A stretch of 30,429 bases of DNA, taken from Hylemonella sp. UBA6679. Lineage in GTDB: Bacteria > Pseudomonadota > Gammaproteobacteria > Burkholderiales > Burkholderiaceae_C. Shown here in pieces: positions 1-6,667 of this stretch; the first letter of the stretch is position 1; the number at the start of each line of letters is the position of its first letter. The notes under the pieces are model-generated. The model did no database searches, had not been told where the DNA came from, and worked only from the letters and a program-made list of their open reading frames with translations. A program made the translations under genes and the position numbers. Location of the stretch: positions 1-30,429 of the forward strand of contig DKJZ01000085.1 of assembly GCA_002454975.1 (NCBI GenBank), read 5' to 3'.

Positions 1-774
1 AACGGCGAAGGCTTGCAGCACGAAGACGGTCACAGCCACATCATGGCCGGCACCATCCCCAACTGCATTTCTTACGACCCGACCTTCGCGCACGAGGTGG
101 GTGTGATCCTGCACCACGGCTTGAAGCGCATGGTGGAAAAGCAAGACAACGTCTTCTACTACCTCACGCTGCTCAACGAAAACTACGCCATGCCTGGCCT
201 CACGCCCGGCACCGAAGAGCAGATCATCAAGGGCATGTACCTGAGCAAGCCTGGCGTGGACAACCAAGCCATGCCGCGTGTGCAGCTGCTGGGTTCGGGC
301 ACGATTCTGCGCGAGAGCTTTGCCGCACAAGCCCTGCTCGCGGCCGACTGGGGCATTGCCGCCGATGTCTGGAGCTGCCCAAGCTTCAACGAACTCACCC
401 GTGACGGCCAAGACGCTGAGCGTTACAACTTGCTGCACCCCACGGCCACACCGCGCGTGCCGTTTGTGACGCAGCAGCTCGCCAGCCACAGCGGCCCGGT
501 GGTGGCGTCGACCGACTACATGAAGGCTTATGCCGAGCAGATTCGCCCCTTCATTCCGAAAGACCGCACCTACAAAGTGTTGGGCACCGATGGCTTTGGC
601 CGCTCCGATTTCCGCAGCAAGCTGCGCGAGCACTTCGAGGTCAACCGCCATTACATCGTGGTGGCCGCCCTCAAGGCCCTGAGCGAAGACGGCAAAGTGA
701 GCGTGGCCAAGGTGGCCGAGGCCATCACCAAGTACGGCATCAAGGTTGACAAGGTCAACCCGCTTTACGCTTAA
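1..774 (+). CDS. aceE: Pyruvate dehydrogenase E1 component, C-terminal part (5' truncated by window)
   Basis: This is the thiamine-diphosphate E1 subunit that decarboxylates pyruvate and reductively acetylates the E2 lipoyl arm. The reading frame is already open at base 1, so the N-terminal two thirds lie upstream of the window. About 257 residues are visible. They match the C-terminal third of homodimeric AceE closely: NGEGLQHEDGHSH at the start, then TIPNCISYDP, VQLLGSGTILR, LARDGQD-like TRDGQDAERYN, VASTDYMK, the strongly conserved VLGTDGFGRSD, and a DKVNPLYA end. It lies 24 bp upstream of aceF, as expected for an aceE-aceF-lpdA operon. The identification is very secure; only the start is missing. 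Confidence 0.97.
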   Translation, partial: NGEGLQHEDGHSHIMAGTIPNCISYDPTFAHEVGVILHHGLKRMVEKQDNVFYYLTLLNENYAMPGLTPGTEEQIIKGMYLSKPGVDNQAMPRVQLLGSGTILRESFAAQALLAADWGIAADVWSCPSFNELTRDGQDAERYNLLHPTATPRVPFVTQQLASHSGPVVASTDYMKAYAEQIRPFIPKDRTYKVLGTDGFGRSDFRSKLREHFEVNRHYIVVAALKALSEDGKVSVAKVAEAITKYGIKVDKVNPLYA

Positions 775-798
775 GACCCACATCTAAGAGAGACAAAC

Positions 799-2199
799 AT
801 GGCATTGGTAGACATCAAGGTTCCCGACATCGGGGATTTCGACGAAGTCGCAGTCATTGAACTGCTGGTCAAACCCGGTGACACCGTCAAGGCCGAGCAA
901 AGCCTGATCACGGTGGAGTCTGACAAAGCCTCGATGGAAATCCCATCCAGCGCAGCAGGCGTTGTGAAAGAGCTCAAGGTCAAGCTTGGCGACAAGGTCA
1001 AGCAAGGCTCGGTGGTGCTGGTCTTGGAAGCGGCAGGTGAGGGCGCTGCGCCTGCCTTGGCGCCCGTTGCTCCTGCTGCAGCCGCACCTGTGGCACCTGC
1101 CGCGGCACCTGCTGCTTCAGTAGCAGCTCCGGTGGCTCAGCCTGCGGCTGCAGCCCCTGTTGCTGTGGCTGCTCCGGTAGCCTCAGCTGCCGAGCCAGCT
1201 GTGTCAGCCGCTGTATCGGTTGCCGCTCCTGCGCACGCGCCCGGTGGCACGGTGGTGGGCTTGCCGCATGCCTCGCCTTCAGTGCGCAAATTTGCGCGCG
1301 AGTTGGGCGTGCCGCTCGATGAGGTCAAAGGCTCAGGCCCCAAAGGCCGCATCACGCAAGAAGACATTCAGGCCTTCACCAAGTCGGTCATGGCCGGCAG
1401 CGCCCAAACCAAAGCCCAGGCGGCCAAAGCGCCGGCAGGCGGCTCGGGTGGGGCTGATGGCGCGGCTTTGGGCCTCTTGCCCTGGCCCAAGGTGGACTTT
1501 GCCAAGTTCGGCCCCATCGAGCGCAAAGACCTCTCGCGCATCAAGAAAATCAGCGGCGCGAATTTGCACCGCAACTGGGTGATGATTCCCCACGTCACCA
1601 ACCACGACAACGCCGATGTGACCGAGCTCGAAGCGCTGCGCGTCTCGCTCAACAAAGAGCACGAGAAAGCCGGCGTGAAGTTCACCATGCTGGCCTTTGT
1701 CATCAAGGCGGTGGTCTCTGCGCTGAAAAAGTTCCCCGAGTTCAACGCCTCGCTCGATGGCGATCAGCTGGTTTACAAGCAGTACTACAACATCGGCTTT
1801 GCGGCCGACACACCCAATGGCCTCGTGGTGCCGGTGCTCAAAGACGCCGACAAAAAAGGCTTGGTGCAAATCTCGCAAGAGCTCGCTGAACTCTCCAAAA
1901 AAGCACGCGATGGCAAGTTGGGTTCGGGCGACATGAGCGGCGGCTGCTTCTCGATTTCGTCTCTGGGCGGCATCGGTGGGCGTTACTTCTCGCCCATCAT
2001 CAACGCGCCTGAGGTGGCCATTTTGGGCCTGAGCAAAGGCGTGATGGAGCCGGTGTGGAACGGCAAAGAGTTTGTGCCGCGCTTGATGCTGCCGCTCTCG
2101 CTGAGCTACGACCACCGCGTGATCGACGGCGCCTTGGCCGCACGTTTCAACGCCTACCTGGGTCAGACGTTGGCGGACTTCCGTCGCGTTATGTTGTAA
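799..2199 (+). CDS. aceF: Dihydrolipoamide acetyltransferase (E2) of pyruvate dehydrogenase
   Basis: This is the E2 core of the pyruvate dehydrogenase complex, which transfers acetyl groups from lipoamide to CoA. It has 466 aa. There is one lipoyl domain (about 1-78) with the lipoyl lysine K43 in ESDKASME. A very Ala/Pro/Val-rich swinging linker follows (about 80-148), then the peripheral subunit-binding domain (about 152-192, SPSVRKFARELG...GPKGRITQEDI). The catalytic domain ends in SYDHRVIDGA, with H439 and D443 as the acyltransferase pair. E. coli AceF has three lipoyl domains; a single one is seen here, while another sits on the E3 encoded next. The start ATG follows a purine-rich AAGAGAGA at 786-793. 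It lies between aceE and lpdA. Confidence 0.97.
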   Translation: MALVDIKVPDIGDFDEVAVIELLVKPGDTVKAEQSLITVESDKASMEIPSSAAGVVKELKVKLGDKVKQGSVVLVLEAAGEGAAPALAPVAPAAAAPVAPAAAPAASVAAPVAQPAAAAPVAVAAPVASAAEPAVSAAVSVAAPAHAPGGTVVGLPHASPSVRKFARELGVPLDEVKGSGPKGRITQEDIQAFTKSVMAGSAQTKAQAAKAPAGGSGGADGAALGLLPWPKVDFAKFGPIERKDLSRIKKISGANLHRNWVMIPHVTNHDNADVTELEALRVSLNKEHEKAGVKFTMLAFVIKAVVSALKKFPEFNASLDGDQLVYKQYYNIGFAADTPNGLVVPVLKDADKKGLVQISQELAELSKKARDGKLGSGDMSGGCFSISSLGGIGGRYFSPIINAPEVAILGLSKGVMEPVWNGKEFVPRLMLPLSLSYDHRVIDGALAARFNAYLGQTLADFRRVML

Positions 2200-2209
2200 G
2201 GGGTCACGC

Positions 2210-4105
2210 ATGATTGAAATTCAAGTGCCCGACATCGGTGACTTCGACGAAGTGGCCGTCATTGAGTTGCTGGTCAAACCTGGCGACACCGTCAAGCCAG
2301 AGCAAAGCCTGATCACGGTGGAGTCCGACAAGGCCTCGATGGAAATCCCGTCGAGCCACGGTGGTGTGGTCAAAGAGCTCAAGGTCAAACTCGGCGACAA
2401 GGTCAAACAAGGTTCGGTGGTGCTCACGCTTGAAGCTGACGCTGCAAGCACGTCGGCGCCCACAGAGATAGCTTCCAGCTCTGCAGCATCAAAACCTGCT
2501 CTAGCCCCTGTGGTTACTGAGGCTGTAGCTCCTGTTTCTGTAGCGCCTGTTCTTGCTGGTTCAGCGACCGGCGCTGCCCCAAGTACAGCTGCCAGCTTCA
2601 GCGGTACCGCCGACCTGGACTGCGATGTGCTCGTTTTGGGCGGTGGCCCTGGCGGCTACTCGGCGGCTTTCCGCGCAGCCGATTTGGGCCTCAAGGTGGT
2701 GCTGGTGGAGCGTTACAGCACCTTGGGTGGTGTGTGCTTGAACGTGGGTTGCATCCCCTCCAAAGCGTTGCTGCACGTGGCTGCCGTGATGGACGAGGTC
2801 TCGCACATGGCCGACCTGGGCGTGGACTTTGGCAAGCCGATGGTCAACATCGACAAGCTGCGCGGCCACAAAGAAAAAGTGATTGGCAAGCTCACCGGTG
2901 GCTTGGCCGTCATGGCCAAGATGCGCAAAGTCACCACCGTGCGTGGCTACGGCGCGTTTGTGGGCGCCAACCACCTGGAGGTGGAAGAAACCACAGGCAC
3001 TGCGCAAGAGAAAACCGGCAGCAAGAAGGTCATTGCGTTCAAGCGCGCCATCATTGCCGCAGGCTCACAAGCCGTGCGTTTGCCCTTCATGCCCAACGAC
3101 CCGCGCGTGGTGGATTCCACCGGCGCCTTGGCCCTCAAAGACGTGCCCAAGCGCATGTTGATTTTGGGTGGCGGCATCATCGGCCTGGAGATGGGCACGG
3201 TCTACAGCACCCTGGGCGCACGCCTGGATGTGGTGGAGATGATGGACGGCCTGATGCAAGGCGCTGACCGCGACCTGGTCAAGATCTGGCAGAAGATGAA
3301 CGCCAAGCGTTTTGACAACATCATGCTCAAAACCAAGACCGTGTCGGCGCGCGCGTTGCCCGAAGGCATTGAGGTCACGTTCGAGAGCGCAGAACCTGGT
3401 GGCACCGCGCCTGCGCCTCAGGTCTACGACCTGGTGCTGCAAGCCGTGGGCCGCACGCCCAACGGCAAGAAAATTGCCGCTGAGAAAGCTGGCGTGGCCA
3501 TCACCGACCGCGGCTTCATCAATGTGGACATTCAGATGCGCACCAACGCGCCGCACATTTTTGCCATTGGCGACATCGTGGGCCAGCCCATGCTGGCGCA
3601 CAAGGCGGTGCACGAGGCACATGTGGCCGCCGAAGTCATTGCGGGCGAGCTTATTCAAGGCAACGAGGAACTGGCCCAACAACTCCGGTCCTCGGCCTTC
3701 AACGCCCGGGTGATTCCGAGCGTGGCCTACACCGACCCCGAGGTAGCGTGGGTGGGCTTGACCGAAGACCAGGCCAAGGCCCAAGGCATCAAGGTCAAAA
3801 AAGGCCTGTTCCCGTGGACGGCCTCAGGCCGCGCCATTGCCAACGGCCGCGACGAGGGCGTGACCAAACTGCTGTTCGATGATTCACCCGAGGCGCATGG
3901 CCACGGCAAGATCCTGGGCGGCGGCATGGTGGGCACCCACGCGGGCGACATGATTGGCGAGATTGCGCTGGCCATCGAGATGGGCGCAGACGCGGTGGAC
4001 ATCGGCAAAACCATCCACCCGCACCCCACGCTGGGCGAGAGCATCGGCATGGCTGCGGAAGTGGCGCACGGCTCGTGCACCGACGTACCGCCGGCGCGCA
4101 AATAA
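2210..4105 (+). CDS. lpdA: Dihydrolipoamide dehydrogenase (E3) with N-terminal lipoyl domain, PDH-linked
   Basis: This FAD flavoenzyme reoxidises dihydrolipoamide with NAD+. At 631 aa it is about 150 residues longer than ordinary E3 (about 475 aa). The extra part is an N-terminal lipoyl domain (1-78, lipoyl lysine K41 in ESDKASME) and an Ala/Ser/Pro linker (about 80-133). The E3 body then has the FAD motif GGGPGG (144-149), the redox disulfide C176/C181 in GGVCLNVGCIPSK, an NAD-binding GGGIIGLE segment, and the C-terminal HPHPTLGE with H605 and E610. Lipoyl-E3 fusions are known from betaproteobacterial PDH operons (Neisseria, Ralstonia). A purine-rich site at 2198-2203 overlaps the aceF stop and is 6 bp from the ATG, so translation is probably coupled. 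A strong terminator follows. Confidence 0.96.
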   Translation: MIEIQVPDIGDFDEVAVIELLVKPGDTVKPEQSLITVESDKASMEIPSSHGGVVKELKVKLGDKVKQGSVVLTLEADAASTSAPTEIASSSAASKPALAPVVTEAVAPVSVAPVLAGSATGAAPSTAASFSGTADLDCDVLVLGGGPGGYSAAFRAADLGLKVVLVERYSTLGGVCLNVGCIPSKALLHVAAVMDEVSHMADLGVDFGKPMVNIDKLRGHKEKVIGKLTGGLAVMAKMRKVTTVRGYGAFVGANHLEVEETTGTAQEKTGSKKVIAFKRAIIAAGSQAVRLPFMPNDPRVVDSTGALALKDVPKRMLILGGGIIGLEMGTVYSTLGARLDVVEMMDGLMQGADRDLVKIWQKMNAKRFDNIMLKTKTVSARALPEGIEVTFESAEPGGTAPAPQVYDLVLQAVGRTPNGKKIAAEKAGVAITDRGFINVDIQMRTNAPHIFAIGDIVGQPMLAHKAVHEAHVAAEVIAGELIQGNEELAQQLRSSAFNARVIPSVAYTDPEVAWVGLTEDQAKAQGIKVKKGLFPWTASGRAIANGRDEGVTKLLFDDSPEAHGHGKILGGGMVGTHAGDMIGEIALAIEMGADAVDIGKTIHPHPTLGESIGMAAEVAHGSCTDVPPARK

Positions 4106-4121
4106 AAGCGGCATCGACGGC

Positions 4122-4157
4122 AACGGGGCAGCTCGCCGCAGCTGCCCCGTTTTTTTA
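4122..4157 (+). terminator. Rho-independent terminator of the PDH operon
   Basis: A perfect 12-bp stem pairs 4122-4133 (AACGGGGCAGCT) with 4140-4151, around a 6-nt loop. It runs directly into T4150-T4156. It starts 16 bp after the lpdA stop codon, so it should end the aceE-aceF-lpdA transcript. Confidence 0.93.
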
Positions 4158-4309
4158 TCCTGGGCAGCCCTGTGTTGGATGGGGGAGTCGGCTGGTTTTC
4201 TGGCATTGACTGACCCGCCCAGACATATTTGCTGGATAATATTTCGTAAATTTTCGTGGCGTTCAGCGCCCGCAACCTACGGCCTAGCCACCCACTTGCT
4301 GTCACTGCC

Positions 4310-4723
4310 ATGAGCGAACCCCTGCAACAACCCCTGACTGTGTTGGTGGTGGACGACATTGTGTCCAACGCCAAGTTGTTGGCCTTGATCATGGAAAACA
4401 TGTTCAAAGCCCAGGTGTCCATTGCCTACTCTGGCAAGGTGGCTTTGAACTTGCTCAGCACGTCCACGCCGCGCCTGTTGATGATCGACATCAACATGCC
4501 CAACATGGACGGCTACAAGCTTTTGGAAGAAATCCGCGCCATGCCCGCGCTGGCGAACTCGCTGGTGGTGGCCGTCTCGGCCAATGCCCTGCCTGAAGAT
4601 GTGGCGCGTGGTTTGCAAGCTGGTTTTGCCGCCTACATCACCAAGCCTTACGAGTTTGACGATGTGTGGCAAACGGTGTGCCCCTTGTTGGGCTTGGACC
4701 CCAACACGCGCGCTGCACGCTGA
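4310..4723 (+). CDS. Single-domain response regulator (receiver, CheY-like)
   Basis: This 137-aa protein is a stand-alone REC domain with no output domain. Visible receiver features are the acidic pair D15/D16 in VLVVDD, the phospho-acceptor D60 in MIDINMPNMDGY, the switch Ser in VAVSANA and the conserved Lys in ITKPYE. It probably relays phosphate or binds a partner protein, but no histidine kinase is encoded in the window, so the partner is unknown. I chose the ATG at 4310, giving MSEPLQQPL before the first beta strand. An in-frame GTG at 4256 would add 18 residues with no family support. There is no strong Shine-Dalgarno sequence at either. The 204-bp gap upstream holds the PDH terminator and then an AT-rich stretch at about 4221-4255 with a GATAAT hexamer (4235-4240), a likely promoter area without a clear -35. 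It converges on the NlpC/P60 gene. Confidence 0.85.
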   Translation: MSEPLQQPLTVLVVDDIVSNAKLLALIMENMFKAQVSIAYSGKVALNLLSTSTPRLLMIDINMPNMDGYKLLEEIRAMPALANSLVVAVSANALPEDVARGLQAGFAAYITKPYEFDDVWQTVCPLLGLDPNTRAAR

Positions 4724-4857
4724 GCCCAGGACCCAGGAACCAGTACCCGGGATCTAAGGGCGAGTGCTCAGTCACGAGCCCTCAGTAACCAGCGCATCTA
4801 AGAATCAGCAGTTGCTCAACAGTGCCAGCAAACGAGCAGTGCCTGGCTCGCCAACGC

Positions 4858-5532
4858 TTATTTTTGAACGGTTTCGGTTTCGCCCGGAACGCGGCGTGCG
4901 CCGTCAAAACGACGGCTCCAGTAAGGCAGCGCCATGTCTTCCACCCGCACCTCAGCGCCGGGCTTGGGGGAGTGGATGAATTTGCCATCGCCCAAGTAAA
5001 TGCCCACGTGGCTGAAAGCGCGTCGCATGGTGTTGAAAAACACCAGGTCGCCAGGCTGGAGGTCTTGCCGGTCGATTTTTTGCGTGACCGCGGCTTGTTG
5101 CTCGGCTTTACGCGGCAAGATCAGGCCCACGGTTTGCTCGTACATGGCACGCACAAAACCGCTGCAATCAAAGCCACCCTCAAAGGTGCTGCCGCCTCGG
5201 CGGTAGGGCACACCCAAGGCGCCCATGGCAGACACCACCAACTCAGACGCCTTGCTCGAGACGGCCGATGCCTTGGCGCCCACGGTGTACGTCACCGCTT
5301 GGCCGACTTGGCTGAGTTTGCCAATCAGGCCTTTCTCAGTGAGTAATTTTTCCAGGTCGTCGCCGCTCAAAGGCACATTGCCACTGGGCGTGGTGGCTGC
5401 GCCGTAAGCCGCGTTGACCACGGCCTGGCCTTGCGGGTTGGTCTGAGCCTGGGCTGGTGCCGCGCACAAGCAAGCCACCACCAGCGCGGCGCGCAGGGCG
5501 GTAGGGCAAGCATTGACACAGCGAACAAACAT
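4858..5532 (-). CDS. Secreted NlpC/P60-family cell-wall peptidase
   Basis: This is a 224-aa putative peptidoglycan endopeptidase that would cut stem peptides in the periplasm. An N-terminal signal peptide is visible: hydrophobic 12-28, with likely cleavage after APAQA at about residue 29. The NlpC/P60 domain spans about 95-215, with catalytic C123 in FDCSGFV, H175 in SHVGIYL and H187 in KFIHSP. GDLVFF is the conserved strand between them. The segment at about 30-95 has no recognised domain. The ATG at 5532 is the only reasonable start, because the next Met is M103. The gene stands alone on the minus strand, between a convergent response regulator and the divergent acuI. The exact cleavage specificity cannot be told from sequence. 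Confidence 0.9.
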   Translation of the reverse strand: MFVRCVNACPTALRAALVVACLCAAPAQAQTNPQGQAVVNAAYGAATTPSGNVPLSGDDLEKLLTEKGLIGKLSQVGQAVTYTVGAKASAVSSKASELVVSAMGALGVPYRRGGSTFEGGFDCSGFVRAMYEQTVGLILPRKAEQQAAVTQKIDRQDLQPGDLVFFNTMRRAFSHVGIYLGDGKFIHSPKPGAEVRVEDMALPYWSRRFDGARRVPGETETVQK

Positions 5533-5538
5533 GCGGCT

Positions 5539-5544
5539 AGTATA
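5539..5544 (-). promoter_or_regulatory. Possible -10 element of the NlpC/P60 gene
   Basis: Read on the minus strand this is TATACT, ending 6 bp before the ATG at 5532. No good -35 lies at the right distance (the hexamer at 17 bp is TCGACG). If it is used, the transcript would be almost leaderless. Weak evidence. Confidence 0.3.
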
Positions 5545-5578
5545 AAGGGCTACAGAGGGGGCGTCGAGCCTTACAACC

Positions 5579-5594
5579 GATCAAGAGTTTGATC
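5579..5594. promoter_or_regulatory. Inverted repeat upstream of acuI, possible operator
   Basis: GATCAA (5579-5584) and TTGATC (5589-5594) form a perfect 6-bp inverted repeat with a 4-bp spacer. It lies 42 bp before the acuI start codon, in an otherwise AT-rich leader. The position suits a repressor or activator site for acuI. No regulator can be assigned from sequence alone. Confidence 0.35.
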
Positions 5595-5636
5595 TAAAGC
5601 CATGATTTACTTGACTATTTAAGGGAAACCAGAACC

Positions 5637-6608
5637 ATGAAAGCCATTCTTTTAAGCAACGACAACGGTTTTTCCGCGCAACTCAGCGATGTGAGCGAGG
5701 ACGGCCTGCCCGCAGGCGATGTGACCGTGCAGGTGGCGTATTCCACCCTCAACTTCAAAGACGGCCTGGCCATCACCAACAAAAGCCCGGTGGTGCGCAC
5801 CTGGCCCATGGTGGCCGGCATTGACGGCGCGGGTACGGTGATCGCATCCAGCCACCCGGCCTGGAAAGCGGGCGATGCGTTCGTGCACAACGGCTGGGGC
5901 GTGGGCGAAACCCATTGGGGCTGCCTGGCCGAGCAGGCGCGCCTCAAAGGCGACTGGTTGGTGAAGTTGCCCGCCGCCTTCACGCCGCGCCAAGCCATGG
6001 CCATCGGCACGGCGGGTTACACCGCCATGCTGTGTGTGCTGGCCTTGGAAGACCATGGCGTTACACCCCAAAGTGGCGAGATTTTGGTCACAGGCGCCAC
6101 TGGCGGCGTGGGTAGCGTGGCTGTGGCGCTGTTGAGCAAGCTGGGCTACACCGTGGTGGCCGCGACCGGCAAGGCCAGTGAAGAGGCTTACCTCAAGGCC
6201 CTGGGTGCGGCCAGCATCATCGACCGCGCCACCTTGAGCGCGGCGGGCAAGCCGTTTCAAAAAGAACGCTGGGCGGGTGTGGTGGACGCGGTGGGCTCGC
6301 ACACCCTGGCCAATGCCCTGGCGCAAACCAAGTACGGTGGGGTGGTGGCGGCTTGCGGCTTGGCCCAGGGCATGGACTTGCCCACCACCGTCATGCCCTT
6401 TATTTTGCGCGGTGTGACGCTGGCGGGTGTGGATTCGGTCATGGCGCCGCTGGCCAAGCGCCAACGCGCCTGGGACCGCTTGGCCCAAGACCTCGACCCA
6501 GCCTTGCTCGAGCGCATGATTGACGAGGTGCCGCTCAGTGGCGCCATTGCCAAGGCCCAGCAGCTGATGGACGGCCAGGTGCGTGGGCGGGTGGTGGTTA
6601 AGATCTAA
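5637..6608 (+). CDS. acuI: Acrylyl-CoA reductase (NADPH), AcuI/YhdH family
   Basis: This is a medium-chain dehydrogenase/reductase of 323 aa. The AcuI/YhdH family reduces acrylyl-CoA to propionyl-CoA with NADPH, which detoxifies acrylyl-CoA and assimilates C3 compounds. The sequence follows E. coli YhdH closely throughout: NFKDGLAITNKSPVVRTWPM, GIDGAGTV, GWGVGETHWG, AEQARLKGDWLV, IGTAGYTAMLCVLALED, the nucleotide-binding GATGGVGS (153-160), GGVVAACGLAQG, LPTTVMPFILRGV and GVDSVM. Zinc-ligand cysteines typical of alcohol dehydrogenases are absent, as expected. AAGGGA at 5621-5626 is 10 bp before the ATG. It is monocistronic, with a hairpin after it. In DMSP- or 3-hydroxypropionate-using bacteria AcuI works with a propionate/acrylate CoA ligase, and prpE lies 3.4 kb downstream. 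Confidence 0.92.
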   Translation: MKAILLSNDNGFSAQLSDVSEDGLPAGDVTVQVAYSTLNFKDGLAITNKSPVVRTWPMVAGIDGAGTVIASSHPAWKAGDAFVHNGWGVGETHWGCLAEQARLKGDWLVKLPAAFTPRQAMAIGTAGYTAMLCVLALEDHGVTPQSGEILVTGATGGVGSVAVALLSKLGYTVVAATGKASEEAYLKALGAASIIDRATLSAAGKPFQKERWAGVVDAVGSHTLANALAQTKYGGVVAACGLAQGMDLPTTVMPFILRGVTLAGVDSVMAPLAKRQRAWDRLAQDLDPALLERMIDEVPLSGAIAKAQQLMDGQVRGRVVVKI

Positions 6609-6636
6609 ATCGCCCTCTAAGCACCGCCAAGATTAG

Positions 6637-6667
6637 TGAGCTTGCTATGTTAAAAATAGCAAGCTCA
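6637..6667. terminator. Hairpin between convergent genes, possible bidirectional terminator
   Basis: A perfect 12-bp stem (TGAGCTTGCTAT, 6637-6648, with 6656-6667) has a 7-nt AT-rich loop. It lies 28 bp after the acuI stop and overlaps the stop codon of the convergent gene at 6665. Only a weak T-rich stretch (cttcttttgg) follows on the plus strand, and none on the minus strand, so efficiency is uncertain. Confidence 0.6.

Noticed and set aside
4724..4857. Repetitive-looking stretch with cccagg/ccagta words between the convergent response regulator and NlpC/P60 genes
   Set aside because: The words are short and imperfect, with no stem followed by T-run and no coding potential. I cannot support a named element.
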